Shown in pieces: positions 22,339 to 31,070 of a DNA stretch of 35,260 nt. The stretch spans positions 1-35,260 of the forward strand of contig NZ_AVPG01000028.1 in assembly GCF_000775615.1 (NCBI RefSeq). Direction: 5' to 3'. The position numbers were made by a program, and so were the translations under genes. A model generated the notes under the pieces. That model saw only the letters and a list, made by a program, of their open reading frames with translations. It did no database searches and was not told the DNA's origin. Positions within the stretch are counted from its first letter, which is position 1. Each line of letters opens with the position of its first letter. The DNA comes from Pontibacillus litoralis JSM 072002 (GTDB taxonomy: Bacteria > Bacillota > Bacilli > Bacillales > BH030062).

Positions 22339-23364
22339 CTATCCGATCCATTGATAATATAATTTTTTCGCTTCATGAATATCTTTTGTACCATGGATAA
22401 GTACTCGATTATCTTGAAACACAACCATCCGTTCTTTCATGTTATATGGTTGGAAAGATAACAAAAATGGGTTCTGTTCCACTTTTCCTAATGACGCCAT
22501 TCGCTTACTTAATTCGTTTAAGTCAATCTTGTGGTTACCTGGTGCAGGTCTTAATTGAACTGTGTCACGACCACATAGAACTGCACTTTTCATTTGTTGG
22601 TCATAATGTAAATAAGGATATGTAGCATCTGGACCACACGATGTACAAGCTGACTGTTTTGCACTTTGAACATGAATGGATTGATAGTTGTGTTGCCAAA
22701 GGTCAAAAGATACAACCGTTTGACGCAAAGCACCTTCGTCCTCCACTAATAGCTTTAATGCTTCAGCCACTTGGTGAGCAACGACCATTTGAACAGTAGG
22801 GGAAATAATTCCAACTGTATCACACGTCGCTCCACCTAGTGGCACGGTTTCGAGTAAACAGTTTAAGCATGGAGTTTTTCCTGGAATAATGGTAAAGCTT
22901 ATTCCGTAACTACCAACACACGCCCCATAAATCCAAGGTGTGTTATACTTTTGCGCTATATCATTAATAATCATTCTTGTATCAAAGTTGTCGGTCGCAT
23001 CAAGTAGAACATCCGCTTCAAGCACTAGCTGACTCAACAATTCTACATCTGCATCAGCTACGTGTGATTCAATGGTTACTGCTGAATTAATCGATTGTAA
23101 GTGCGCTTTCGCTGCTTCTGCTTTCGGGATGCGCAATGTTGCATCTCTTTCTTCGTACAATTGTTGTCGTTGTAAATTACTGACCTCTACATAATCCCGA
23201 TCGACTATGACTAGCTTACCAATTCCAGCTCGTACTAAAGATTCAGCACTAGCTGCACCAAGTGCTCCAGCTCCAATAATTAGTACGGTTTTACAATTGA
23301 TTTTCTGCTGACCTTCGAGGCCTATTGGGGTAAATAATTGCTGACGTGAGTATCGTTCTTGCAC
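22339..23364 (-). CDS. thiF: ThiF/MoeB-type sulfur-carrier adenylyltransferase
   Basis: This 341-residue E1-like enzyme adenylates the C-terminal glycine of ThiS. The N-terminal domain has the nucleotide loop GAGALGAASAESLVRAGIG, DRDYVEVSNLQRQ and DATDNFDTR. Zinc-binding cysteines are CLNC and CTSC. The last 80 residues form a small extra domain, VLCGRDTVQLRP onward, typical of Bacillus ThiF proteins. The start is GTG 23364, preceded by GGAGGAGG, four bases after the thiS stop; the longer frame overlapping thiS is unlikely. The tight spacing with thiS matches their partnership. Confidence 0.92.
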   Translation of the reverse strand: MQERYSRQQLFTPIGLEGQQKINCKTVLIIGAGALGAASAESLVRAGIGKLVIVDRDYVEVSNLQRQQLYEERDATLRIPKAEAAKAHLQSINSAVTIESHVADADVELLSQLVLEADVLLDATDNFDTRMIINDIAQKYNTPWIYGACVGSYGISFTIIPGKTPCLNCLLETVPLGGATCDTVGIISPTVQMVVAHQVAEALKLLVEDEGALRQTVVSFDLWQHNYQSIHVQSAKQSACTSCGPDATYPYLHYDQQMKSAVLCGRDTVQLRPAPGNHKIDLNELSKRMASLGKVEQNPFLLSFQPYNMKERMVVFQDNRVLIHGTKDIHEAKKLYYQWIG

Positions 23365-23368
23365 ATTC

Positions 23369-23572
23369 TCATCCTCCTCCAACGAAATGAACGAATTCAA
23401 TACAATCCCCATTTTGCAAAGACGTAGACGCGTACTTATCTTTGTTTACAATAGCCTTGTTTAATTCCACTATCATTGACTTAGCTTGTAGTTCATAATA
23501 ATGCATCAATTGCTCCATCGTTCGTACATCACTTGGTACATTCGTTTGGCACCCATTCACATGTATCATCAT
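23369..23572 (-). CDS. thiS: ThiS sulfur carrier protein
   Basis: This 67-residue ubiquitin-like protein starts MIHVNG and ends GDCIEFVHFVGGG with the required C-terminal Gly-Gly, which becomes the thiocarboxylate sulfur donor for thiazole formation. ATG 23572 follows AAGGAG by eight bases and overlaps the tenI stop as ATGA. It is slightly unusual in having a third C-terminal glycine. Confidence 0.93.
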   Translation of the reverse strand: MMIHVNGCQTNVPSDVRTMEQLMHYYELQAKSMIVELNKAIVNKDKYASTSLQNGDCIEFVHFVGGG

Positions 23573-24165
23573 AATACTGTCTCCTTTCGATAAGATGCGG
23601 CAAGTGTTTCAGGATCTTTCTCATGCCAAAACGGGGATAACACAGCCATTCCTTGTGCACCTGTACGTTGTATTTGTTTCACATGTTGCGGTTTAACCCC
23701 GCCGATGGCTATAACTGGAATGGAAACGTGTTGACAAACTTCTTCTAACATGTTGATTCCCTTTGGAGCTACGTTTCGTTTAGAAGGCGTCTCAAAGATG
23801 TGACCAAAAAACACATAATCGGCACCTTCTCTTTCAGCTGTCATCGCACCTAGTACAGAATGCACAGACTTACCTATCCGCAAATTTGGAAACGCATACT
23901 TTACGGTGTGTGGACATAAACTTTTTTCCGTTAAATGGACGCCTGCTACTCCTAAAGCGTATGCTACATCCACCCGATCATTTACTACAATCTTGCTTAG
24001 CGGTATACCGTTTTCTACTAATTGTTCAATCCAATCTACCAATTCACGTGCTGGCCGATGTTTTTCCCTAATATGAATGTAGTCAATATGTTCAATGACT
24101 TCCCTCCCAACAGAGATGAATTTCCCCACCTGTTGTTGTCCATCTGATAGCATATGGAATTCCAC
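23569..24165 (-). CDS. tenI: thiazole tautomerase TenI (ThiE-like fold)
   Basis: This 198-residue TIM-barrel protein of the ThiE/TenI family has HIREKHRPARELVDWIEQLVENG, VNDRVDVAYALGVAGVHLTEKSL, the C-terminal phosphate site IPVIAIGGVKPQHV, and FFGHIFETPSKR. TenI converts the thiazole tautomer released by ThiG into the aromatic carboxylate used by ThiE. The context (between thiH and thiS) and the lack of a full ThiE pyrophosphate-binding motif favour TenI over ThiE. The start is GTG, eight bases after AAAGGAG. Confidence 0.85.
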   Translation of the reverse strand: MEFHMLSDGQQQVGKFISVGREVIEHIDYIHIREKHRPARELVDWIEQLVENGIPLSKIVVNDRVDVAYALGVAGVHLTEKSLCPHTVKYAFPNLRIGKSVHSVLGAMTAEREGADYVFFGHIFETPSKRNVAPKGINMLEEVCQHVSIPVIAIGGVKPQHVKQIQRTGAQGMAVLSPFWHEKDPETLAASYRKETVL

Positions 24166-24183
24166 ACCTGATTCTCCTTTACC

Positions 24184-25290
24184 CTATGAAGTAATTTGCC
24201 AATCTTTCATAATAGGTTGATAGCCTTTTTGTCGCAATAACCGCTGTATGTCCTGTACAGAACGATCATCACTTATTTCAAATTGGCTTTGCGTTTCTTG
24301 TGGATGAGCATAACCTCCTACTTCCGTTGAAGATTCAGCTGACATTTTGGTAACGCCCAATGGGATGATTTGGTCACGGAAAGTAGGATGTTCTCTTGTG
24401 GACATCGTGATCCCAGCTCGTGGCATAAATAAACGGAAAGCAACCATGGCTTGAACAAGATGAAGGTCAGCTACCTCCACTTTAGGTTGAAAGCTACCCG
24501 CATTGGGCCGAATACGTGGAAAAGAAACAGAAATAGCCGTTTCCAAGTATCGATTTTGCAAATAGTGGGCATGCATTCCTGTTATGAAAGACTCCTTTCG
24601 CCAATCATCCAATCCTAATAGTGCACCAATGTTTACACTCCGCATCCCAGCTTGACATCCACGTTCAGGTGTATCGAGGCGATATTTAAAGTGACGCTTA
24701 GGACCTTTCACATGAATGTCTCGATAAACATCCTCATTATACACTTCTTGATAAACCGTCAAACTATCAATTCCACTTTGCACCAATTGTTCGTATTCAT
24801 TCGTATCAAGTGGTTGAATTTCAATCCCAACCGAAGAAAAATAGTGACGCAACACTTCCATAGTTTCTTGCAAATAAGAAACAGAAGAATGTAGCTTTGA
24901 TTCACCAGATAGCAAAATAATATCTTGTATCCCTTTTGCGGCAATCATTTGAGCTTCTTTTTCTATTTCTTCTAACGTCAACTTTCTACGTGGGAACACG
25001 TGATCAATACTAAAGCTGCAATATTTACACGTGTTCACGCAGTAATCTGACACGTATAATGGAAGAAAAAGCTGCATCGTTTTACCGTAGTGTTGAACCG
25101 TATATTGATGAGCCTTTTGCGCCATCTGTTCTAAGAAAGGTTCAGCTGCAGGAGAAAGTAAAGTGAAATAATCCTCTGCAGTAATGCGATCTTTGGCTAG
25201 AACTAGTTGGACATCTGCGGCTGTGACTTCACGAAACATTTCTTCTGTAATATGTGATTGCAAATGCTGACACTGCTCATAAAAACTCAT
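24184..25290 (-). CDS. thiH: radical-SAM 2-iminoacetate synthase ThiH
   Basis: This 368-residue radical-SAM enzyme has the [4Fe-4S] motif CVNTCKYC (Cys84, Cys88, Cys91). The family regions LLSGESKL, TVYQEVYNEDVYRDIHVKGPKRHF, RLDTPERGCQAGMRSVNIGALLGL and MSAESSTEVGGY are present. ThiH cleaves tyrosine to dehydroglycine for ThiG and needs low oxygen. Many Bacillus species use the oxidase ThiO (goxB) for this step instead, so this operon suits an organism with anaerobic growth. Shine-Dalgarno GAGGGGG precedes ATG; the gene follows thiG by 12 bp. Confidence 0.94.
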   Translation of the reverse strand: MSFYEQCQHLQSHITEEMFREVTAADVQLVLAKDRITAEDYFTLLSPAAEPFLEQMAQKAHQYTVQHYGKTMQLFLPLYVSDYCVNTCKYCSFSIDHVFPRRKLTLEEIEKEAQMIAAKGIQDIILLSGESKLHSSVSYLQETMEVLRHYFSSVGIEIQPLDTNEYEQLVQSGIDSLTVYQEVYNEDVYRDIHVKGPKRHFKYRLDTPERGCQAGMRSVNIGALLGLDDWRKESFITGMHAHYLQNRYLETAISVSFPRIRPNAGSFQPKVEVADLHLVQAMVAFRLFMPRAGITMSTREHPTFRDQIIPLGVTKMSAESSTEVGGYAHPQETQSQFEISDDRSVQDIQRLLRQKGYQPIMKDWQITS

Positions 25291-25302
25291 ACAATCCCCC
25301 TC

Positions 25303-26064
25303 TTACTTTGTTAGAAATCCTGTTAGTGGTGAAGATGCATTTGCTTGTAAACTTGCACTACTTATACCAGACTCATAAGCAATTCGACCAGCCTGTACAG
25401 CAAAATCAAACGCTCTAGCCATTTCTACTGGATTACGTGCAGTTGCAATAGCCGTATTTACTAGCACAGCATCTGCTCCCATCTCCATCGCTTCAGCAGC
25501 TTCTGATGGTTTTCCAATACCTGCATCAACAATAATAGGAGCCTCTATTTCATCAATCATAATGCGTATCATTTCCTTCATACGAATTCCTCTATTCGAG
25601 CCAATAGGTGAACCTAGAGGCATGATTGCCGCTGCTCCAGCTTGCTCCATTCTTTTCCCAGCCATTAAATCAGGCGTCATATATGGCAATACGACAAAGC
25701 CTTCCTTCACGAGAATTTCCGTCGCTTTTAGCGTCTCCTCGTTATCTGGCAACAAATACTTATGATCTGGGATGACTTCAATTTTGATCCAATCCCCTAA
25801 TCCACTTGCCTTTGCAAGACGGGCAATACGAACTGCCTCTTCAGCCGTGCGAGCTCCTGACGTGTTCGGCATTAATTGTATATATTCTGGAATATCATTC
25901 AGAATGTACGTATCATCTCCACTTAAATCGACGCGTCTTAATGCTACGGTTACAACCTCCGTATTCGATTGTTCGATTGCTTGCCTCATCGTTTGATGAT
26001 TATTGTACTTTCCTGTACCAGTAAACAACCGATTATGTATTATTTTATCTCCGATCTTCAGCAT
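25303..26064 (-). CDS. thiG: thiazole synthase ThiG
   Basis: This 253-residue TIM-barrel enzyme forms the thiazole phosphate from deoxyxylulose phosphate, dehydroglycine and ThiS thiocarboxylate. Schiff-base lysine is Lys94 in [10 protein letters not shown]. Other family motifs are [71 protein letters not shown] 26064 lies six bases after AGGGAGA; an eight-codon upstream extension is less likely. It is the first gene downstream of the TPP riboswitch and its terminator. Confidence 0.95.
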   Translation of the reverse strand: MLKIGDKIIHNRLFTGTGKYNNHQTMRQAIEQSNTEVVTVALRRVDLSGDDTYILNDIPEYIQLMPNTSGARTAEEAVRIARLAKASGLGDWIKIEVIPDHKYLLPDNEETLKATEILVKEGFVVLPYMTPDLMAGKRMEQAGAAAIMPLGSPIGSNRGIRMKEMIRIMIDEIEAPIIVDAGIGKPSEAAEAMEMGADAVLVNTAIATARNPVEMARAFDFAVQAGRIAYESGISSASLQANASSPLTGFLTK

Positions 26065-26091
26065 GTAAAATCTCCCTTTCTTATTCACAAC

Positions 26092-26122
26092 AAAAAAAGC
26101 CCACCCCTAGAAGGATGAGCTT
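26092..26122 (-). terminator. riboswitch-controlled leader terminator of the thi operon
   Basis: On the minus strand AAGCTCATCC pairs with GGGTGGGCTT around TTCTAG, followed by seven T. It lies between the TPP aptamer and thiG, so thiamine pyrophosphate probably promotes termination here. Confidence 0.85.
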
Positions 26123-26149
26123 GGTTATACGAACAATTGCATAAACGTA

Positions 26150-26240
26150 TGCCGAGCGCTTCCCTCCGTTGGTCTTAACCAATTCAGGTTCAAAGGGTCG
26201 GAATCTATCCTCTCAGCCGCTCTTAAAACGGCACCCCTAG
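26150..26240 (-). ncRNA. TPP riboswitch (THI box)
   Basis: Read on the minus strand, the region contains GGGGTGCC, CTGAGAGG, ACCCTTTGAACCTGA, GGTTAAGACCAACG and GAGGGAAGCG, in the order and spacing of the TPP aptamer. CTGAGA recognises the pyrimidine of TPP. It lies about 90-180 bases upstream of thiG and acts with the leader terminator. Confidence 0.95.
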
Positions 26241-26318
26241 CAAATAAATAGAGTTTATTGTTGTGTAAATACTTCCATTTAAACATAACAAGAATAACTA
26301 CCATTGTAAATAGTAATT

Positions 26319-26930
26319 TTATATTCGATAAATATCCCGAAATCGTAAATGCCAATTCAAATGATAAGATAATAAACGGAACACCATAATTGTAAGAAAT
26401 AGCGTATATAGTTGCCAAGAGCTCGTATAATCAATGACTCCTATTCCAAGTGCAACTCCTGCTAGTAAAGCCCAGACAGCGTAAATCTCCGCATGAAGTA
26501 CCATCGGACGTTTTTGTGCCAGCAAATCCCTTACCATTCCACCTCCAACACCAGTAATTACTGCTGAGAACAAGATTGCCCCAAATGACAGCTCATGTAC
26601 AATAGCGAATAAAGCTCCTTGAATAGCAAAAGCCGATAAACCGAATGCATCTAAATAAACGTTCCACTTATTCCAGAACAAAACCCAACTCTTCGGCATT
26701 ATGTAAGCGATTACAATTATTGCAATGGCAACGTACAGAAATACTCCTTGTTCCCACACTTGAGTTACGTCTTCTTGCAAGATTACATTTCTCATGATTC
26801 CACCTGCAAATGCCGTTGCTATACCGAGTATAAACACACCAAAAATATCATATCGTTCACTAATTGCAACTACTGCACCGCTAAATGCAAACGAGGCAAC
26901 AGCAATAAAGTTTAACACATCCCAAGCCAT
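26319..26930 (-). CDS. TRIC/UPF0126-family membrane protein (YvgT-like)
   Basis: This 203-residue protein has seven membrane helices in two homologous halves, each with a glycine-rich loop: GIATAFAGGIMRNVIL (about 36-51) and SAVITGVGGGMVRDLL (about 121-136). These GG-x-(I/V)-R(N/D) repeats define the UPF0126/TRIC family, which form trimeric potassium-permeable channels; the bacterial role is unclear. ATG 26930 follows AAAGGATAG. It lies directly upstream of the thi operon leader with no terminator seen between, so some read-through into the riboswitch is possible. Confidence 0.87.
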   Translation of the reverse strand: MAWDVLNFIAVASFAFSGAVVAISERYDIFGVFILGIATAFAGGIMRNVILQEDVTQVWEQGVFLYVAIAIIVIAYIMPKSWVLFWNKWNVYLDAFGLSAFAIQGALFAIVHELSFGAILFSAVITGVGGGMVRDLLAQKRPMVLHAEIYAVWALLAGVALGIGVIDYTSSWQLYTLFLTIMVFRLLSYHLNWHLRFRDIYRI

Positions 26931-27015
26931 TCACATCTATCCTTTTCTACAACAAGTACTATTATTCTAGCATAGAAATGTCTTGAATTCGTTATATATT
27001 AACAATTTTCTGTTT

Positions 27016-27029
27016 TGTAAGCGCTTTAT
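27016..27029. promoter_or_regulatory. candidate catabolite-responsive element
   Basis: Read on the minus strand, ATAAAGCGCTTACA matches the cre consensus TGWAANCGNTNWCA at 12 of 14 positions around the AAGCGCTT core. It lies about 86 bases before the TRIC gene and upstream of an extended -10 (TGCTAGAAT on minus, near 26965). Confidence 0.35.
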
Positions 27030-27074
27030 TATAAGTGAATCCATTCCATTATTGCATTTCGAAATGGATTTGAA

Positions 27075-27113
27075 TAAAAAAACACACGCCTCTACAAATA
27101 AAAGGCATGTGTT
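27075..27113 (-). terminator. terminator of the 5'-3' exonuclease gene
   Basis: AACACACGCCT and AGGCATGTGTT form an 11-bp stem with one G-U pair, followed on the minus strand by a run of T. Confidence 0.8.
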
Positions 27114-27115
27114 CG

Positions 27116-27985
27116 TTATTTAGCTATCAACTGTGCGACATTACCAAGCTCAACTTCATTAAATTTCGCTTCCATTACCGCACGATCTATTGTAATTGCT
27201 GCTTCGTGTATAGAACAAGTTACATCAACCTGGCAATAAATTTCTGCTAGTTTACGAGATAAATGGAGATTGTCTACATCTCGCTCAATTTTTTCTCGTT
27301 GGCTTTTAGTTAGTGTCGATATATTTTGCAAAATACCTTCAACAGAACCGTGAGCATACAACAATTTAAGTGCTGTTTTTTCGCCTATGCCTTTAACACC
27401 TGGGTAATTGTCACTACTGTCTCCCATTAACGCTTTTAAATCAATGATTTGGCGAGGAGTAATACCTTTTTCTTCAAGGAATGTGTCATGCGTATATACT
27501 TTGTAATTCCCATATCCTTTTTGCAACAATACAACAGACACATTATCTCGCAATAATTGCAAAATATCTTGATCACCAGTCAGAATAAGTACTTCTGCTT
27601 CTTGTTCAAAATGTGTCGTTAAAGTACCTATACAATCATCTGCTTCATAACCTTGTAATCCTATGTTCGGGATATTTAATGAATTCGTTACCTCTTTTAC
27701 TAGATCAAACTGTGGCACCAGTTCGACTGGCGGTGCATCTCGATTCGCCTTGTAATCTGGATACATTTCCGTTCGAAACGTCGTACTTCCCATATCCCAA
27801 CAACAAATGACATGACTTGGCTTAAAATGATCCATCGCCGTAAACAAATGCTTCACAAAGCCATGAACTGCATTCGTCGGTACACCTTTACTATTTATTC
27901 GAAAGTAGCCGCTCATAGCTGTCGAATAATAGGCACGAAATAATAGCGCCATGCCATCTACAAGCATCACTTTATTCTTCTCCAT
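27116..27985 (-). CDS. 5'-3' exonuclease (YpcP-like, PolA N-terminal domain homologue)
   Basis: This 289-residue FEN-type nuclease is homologous to the N-terminal domain of DNA polymerase I, but encoded alone. The metal-binding acids are in LVDGMALLFRAYY, CCWDMGSTTFRTEMYPDYKANR, GYEADDCIGTL, LTGDQDILQLL and MGDSSDNYPGVKGIGEKTA, the last leading into the helix-hairpin-helix. It removes 5' flaps and RNA primers during lagging-strand maturation, overlapping PolA. Shine-Dalgarno GAGGGAGCG precedes ATG at 27985. It is flanked by its own terminator and the zinc-ribbon gene. Confidence 0.93.
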   Translation of the reverse strand: MEKNKVMLVDGMALLFRAYYSTAMSGYFRINSKGVPTNAVHGFVKHLFTAMDHFKPSHVICCWDMGSTTFRTEMYPDYKANRDAPPVELVPQFDLVKEVTNSLNIPNIGLQGYEADDCIGTLTTHFEQEAEVLILTGDQDILQLLRDNVSVVLLQKGYGNYKVYTHDTFLEEKGITPRQIIDLKALMGDSSDNYPGVKGIGEKTALKLLYAHGSVEGILQNISTLTKSQREKIERDVDNLHLSRKLAEIYCQVDVTCSIHEAAITIDRAVMEAKFNEVELGNVAQLIAK

Positions 27986-28063
27986 ACAACCGCTCCCTCT
28001 TTATCTGCATGCCTCTCATTATACCACAAAAACTTTAGCCAGGCAGAGAAAGCGGAACCTGCA

Positions 28064-28270
28064 CTATCCTAAGAAAAAATCAATAATGTTACCTGATGTG
28101 GACGTATTGGCATTGTAAAATTCTGAATAACCACAATTTTTACAGAAGACGACAATAAAGCGATTGTTTTGTACATCAAACATTTTAGACAAACCAGTAC
28201 CTGTCATCGCTACTTCTTTTTTCCCAGCGTCTGTACTTCCACATTTGAAACATCCTTTTTGTTCACTCAT
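28064..28270 (-). CDS. small zinc-ribbon protein
   Basis: This 68-residue protein has two CxxC knuckles, CFKCGS (about 7-12) and FCKNCGYSEFY (about 43-53), spaced as in the zinc-ribbon nucleic-acid-binding family formerly called DUF2082. It presumably binds one zinc; its role is unknown. Shine-Dalgarno AAAGGAGTG lies upstream of ATG. It is a single gene in the same direction as its neighbours. Confidence 0.83.
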   Translation of the reverse strand: MSEQKGCFKCGSTDAGKKEVAMTGTGLSKMFDVQNNRFIVVFCKNCGYSEFYNANTSTSGNIIDFFLG

Positions 28271-28331
28271 ACTTCCCCACTCCTTTTTACCTCATTATTT
28301 ATGTATACGAAATATAAGAGTCATCCGTTTC

Positions 28332-28364
28332 AAAAACTAGTGCTCCTGTTTAGAAACACTAGTT
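28332..28364 (-). terminator. terminator of the CAP lipoprotein gene
   Basis: AACTAGTG and CACTAGTT form an 8-bp perfect stem with a 14-base loop, followed on the minus strand by TTTTT. Confidence 0.65.
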
Positions 28365-28371
28365 CAGATTG

Positions 28372-29127
28372 TTATTTCTGTATAAACATTTGCGTCCAAT
28401 ATATCCCCATCTTCCCACCACGTTCAACGCCAACACCAATGTGGGTAACGTTTTTATTCAGGATATTTTTTCGATGACCGGCACTATCCATCCAGTTTTG
28501 TACAACTTCATCCGGCGATTGTTGCCCTGCTGCGATATTTTCTGCTGCAGATTTATAATCAATACCGAAATTCTTCATCATTTCAAACGGTGTCCCGTAT
28601 GTTGGGGAGTTATGGGCAAAATATTCGTTTTCTGCCATATCTTCAGATTTCTTCTTTGCTACGAATGCTAAATCATCAAACGATTGAAGCTTTGGCAACC
28701 CTTGCTTTTTTCGTTCTTTATTCGTTAAGTCAACTACTTGTTTAACAAAGGTATCGGCTTCTTCCGTATCTTCTTGCTTTTGATTCGATTCTTGTGAGCC
28801 TGGTACTTCTCGTTGGTCGTATTGCGGCTGTTTATCCATTCGTTGTTTCGTATCACGGTTAGGATAAAGATCAAACTGTTCCGGATTTATATCATATCGC
28901 TCCATTTCACCACCGGGAACTGTAAACTTTCGCACTTCACCTTGAACGTCAAATCGATTAACAGGAGGCGGCGTTTCTTGACGTAATTCATTTTGGTTGT
29001 ACTCGGTCGATAACCTTTCTGTATCTATCTCATTTATATCGGTACGCGCTTCTTCCTCTGTTGCACACCCTACGAGTAAACTAATTGCCAGTATACTGCT
29101 ACACATTATGCTCAACCATTTCGGCAT
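28372..29127 (-). CDS. CAP-domain lipoprotein (YkwD-like)
   Basis: This 251-residue lipoprotein has a signal peptide with lipobox LLVGC (cysteine at about residue 21), a long polar linker rich in E, Q, R and N (about 22-125), and a C-terminal CAP/SCP domain (about 128-250). The domain has VVDLTNKERKKQGLPKL, AFVAKKKSEDMAENEYFAHNSP, AAENIAAGQQSPDEVVQNWMDSAGHRKNIL and GVGVERGGKMGIYWTQMF. The two domain histidines and glutamate are present. Bacterial CAP proteins of this kind are secreted or surface-bound; activity is not established. ATG 29127 follows AGGAGGAAACC; the frame extends 11 codons upstream without support. Confidence 0.9.
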   Translation of the reverse strand: MPKWLSIMCSSILAISLLVGCATEEEARTDINEIDTERLSTEYNQNELRQETPPPVNRFDVQGEVRKFTVPGGEMERYDINPEQFDLYPNRDTKQRMDKQPQYDQREVPGSQESNQKQEDTEEADTFVKQVVDLTNKERKKQGLPKLQSFDDLAFVAKKKSEDMAENEYFAHNSPTYGTPFEMMKNFGIDYKSAAENIAAGQQSPDEVVQNWMDSAGHRKNILNKNVTHIGVGVERGGKMGIYWTQMFIQK

Positions 29128-29233
29128 ATGGTTTCCTCCTTTTTCAAATCGGCCTTTCATAAGCCATTCGTAGTATTTGCAAGTAGAAGCGTTTTACAAA
29201 CAGTAATTGATGGGAGATATGTAAGCCGACAAT

Positions 29234-29267
29234 AAAAAAGAGAGCTCAGCCTAATAGCTAAGCTCCC
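29234..29267 (-). terminator. terminator of the amidase gene
   Basis: On the minus strand GGGAGCTTAGC pairs with GCTGAGCTCTC (eleven pairs, two G-U) around TATTAG, followed by six T. Confidence 0.85.
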
Positions 29268-29274
29268 ATTCTCA

Positions 29275-30696
29275 TTATAAAGAAATAGCATTATATCGAT
29301 GAAACCACGGTCTTTTTCTTTCTAATTGTCCTGCTAGTTGAAATAAAGTCTGCTCATCGCTTAATCGTCCCATAAAATGAACACCTACTGGTAATCCTTC
29401 TTTCGTCCAATGGAGCGGAACACTCATGGCCGGTTGTCCTGTCGCATTCGCAATTTGGGTGAAGCTTACATAGTTTGTCATTGTGTCGAGCATATCTTCT
29501 CTTGCATGTTGTTGATTAGAGAAGGCACCAACTTTGGCGGGTAATCCATTCAATACAGGTGTCACCATTATGTCGTATTGATCATAAAAAGCAAGCACTT
29601 TCTTCGCAACCATTTGCATGCGAATTCTTGCTTCTTCATACTCCAGCGCACTGTATTGTTCCCCTTGCTTCCACACATCATAAGATAACGGCTCTACATT
29701 ATTTGCATTCGGCTCATTCCCTGTTAACTGTCCTAAATGCTTCATAATGACCGAACCACTTGCAATCCAAATGGTAATGAAGTCTTCAGCAAATTGTTGA
29801 AAATCGAATACAGGCGTGTCATAGGTTACTTGATGCCCTAACTCTTGAAGTAAAGTCACTGTTTCTTCTATAGCTTGTTCATTTTCCGGAGAAATAGAAA
29901 CTTGATTGTTCCAATTCGGAGCAACAGCAACCTTCAAACTTCTTGGCTCGCGATGCACTTCATTTAAATAGAGAACATCTTGAGCCAGCGGTGGATAGCT
30001 TTCATAGTTCCCTTTCCCTTTCATTGCATCGAGCAATGCAGCACTATCACGAACAGAGCGCGTTAACGAATGGTTTACAGCAATATCATTCATATACATT
30101 CCATATGGACCACGGCCACGAGAAGGCTTTAATCCAAATAAACCACAGCATGATGCAGGAATTCGAATGGAACCTCCTCCATCACTACCGTGCGCAAACG
30201 GAACCATTCCAGCCGCCACTGCAGCTGCTGCTCCGCCACTAGAACCACCAGCAGAACGAGTTAAATCCCAAGGGTTACGTGCTGGACCTATGTATGTAGG
30301 TTCTGTTGTTGCAAGGAAACCAAATTCAGGTGTGTTCGTTTTACCAAGAAAGACCAATCCCGCATTTCTATACCGTTTCGTTAACATTTCATCATCTTTC
30401 GCAACGTAACCTTCTAACAGGTTTGAACCGTGTGTTGTTGGTTGACCTTGTACATCATTTAAATCTTTTATTAAAAATGGTAATCCAGCTAATGTCCCTT
30501 GCGTCGGCAATATAGTCTCTGCATTCGCTAACGCTTCATCAAACATTGTATGTACAACGGCATTCAGTGCTGGGTTTTTCGCTTTGATTTGCTTTATATA
30601 GAAGTTTGTTACGTCAAGCGTCGTTAATTCTCCCTCATTTAATAACGCTTTTAATCCAAGTCCATCCACTTGCTGTATTCGCTCTTCCATATTCAT
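29275..30696 (-). CDS. amidase-signature hydrolase
   Basis: This 473-residue enzyme belongs to the amidase signature family. The Ser-cisSer-Lys triad is visible: Lys77 in GLPFLIKDLND, cis-Ser152 in SAGGSSGGAAAAVAAG and nucleophile Ser176 in GSDGGGSIRIPASCCGLFGLKP. It hydrolyses an amide of unknown identity in the cytoplasm. Overall spacing resembles 6-aminohexanoate-cyclic-dimer hydrolase-like and generic Bacillus amidases. It is not GatA, because no gatB or gatC neighbours are present and the C-terminal region differs. AAAGGATCG precedes ATG 30696. Single gene. Confidence 0.88.
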   Translation of the reverse strand: MNMEERIQQVDGLGLKALLNEGELTTLDVTNFYIKQIKAKNPALNAVVHTMFDEALANAETILPTQGTLAGLPFLIKDLNDVQGQPTTHGSNLLEGYVAKDDEMLTKRYRNAGLVFLGKTNTPEFGFLATTEPTYIGPARNPWDLTRSAGGSSGGAAAAVAAGMVPFAHGSDGGGSIRIPASCCGLFGLKPSRGRGPYGMYMNDIAVNHSLTRSVRDSAALLDAMKGKGNYESYPPLAQDVLYLNEVHREPRSLKVAVAPNWNNQVSISPENEQAIEETVTLLQELGHQVTYDTPVFDFQQFAEDFITIWIASGSVIMKHLGQLTGNEPNANNVEPLSYDVWKQGEQYSALEYEEARIRMQMVAKKVLAFYDQYDIMVTPVLNGLPAKVGAFSNQQHAREDMLDTMTNYVSFTQIANATGQPAMSVPLHWTKEGLPVGVHFMGRLSDEQTLFQLAGQLERKRPWFHRYNAISL

Positions 30697-30843
30697 TCGT
30701 CATCGATCCTTTCTCTTTTTGAAAAAGTAGTAATTACGTCTATCATAATCTTTTCCATCTGTTCGTACAACGATAAAATTTTTATCAAGACGAGTAAACC
30801 GCTCAAAGGAGGATATACTAACTATTAGAGGAGGTGTTTGCGA

Positions 30844-31002
30844 ATGGCTTTAGATGTGCTTTGTGAAGTTCATAATTGTGTGCATAATCAACAAGGTCAA
30901 AAATGTGGCGCTGATCAAATTTTTGTCGTCAGTCATAAAGGACGACAAGCTTCCTCTCAAGAAGAAACTGATTGTAAAACGTTCCAACCTGAAAATGGAT
31001 AA
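30844..31002 (+). CDS. DUF1540 cysteine-rich mini-protein
   Basis: This is a 52-residue protein. It reads MALDVLCEVHNCVHNQQGQK, then CGADQIFVVSHKG, ending with DCKTFQPENG. The four-cysteine pattern CxxxxC, KCxAxxIxV and CxTF is that of DUF1540, small putative metal-binding proteins common in Firmicutes and often linked with sporulation. ATG 30844 is seven bases after AGGAGGTG. It is a monocistronic gene with its own terminator, directly upstream of the pfl operon. Confidence 0.85.
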   Translation: MALDVLCEVHNCVHNQQGQKCGADQIFVVSHKGRQASSQEETDCKTFQPENG

Positions 31003-31012
31003 TCCAAAAACA

Positions 31013-31041
31013 GGCAACCTATAACTAAGGTTGTCTTTTTC
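31013..31041 (+). terminator. terminator of the DUF1540 gene
   Basis: GGCAACCT pairs with AGGTTGTC around a seven-base loop and is followed by TTTTTC. Confidence 0.8.
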
Positions 31042-31070
31042 TTTGCCTAAATGTTCAAAAAATAGTCATA

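Noticed and set aside
26125-26418. Minus-strand open frame of 97 codons
   Set aside because: It runs through the TPP aptamer and the 3' end of the TRIC gene in another frame and has no ribosome binding site.
28169-28671. Plus-strand open frames of about 100 codons
   Set aside because: They are antisense to the zinc-ribbon and CAP lipoprotein genes, with no start signals.
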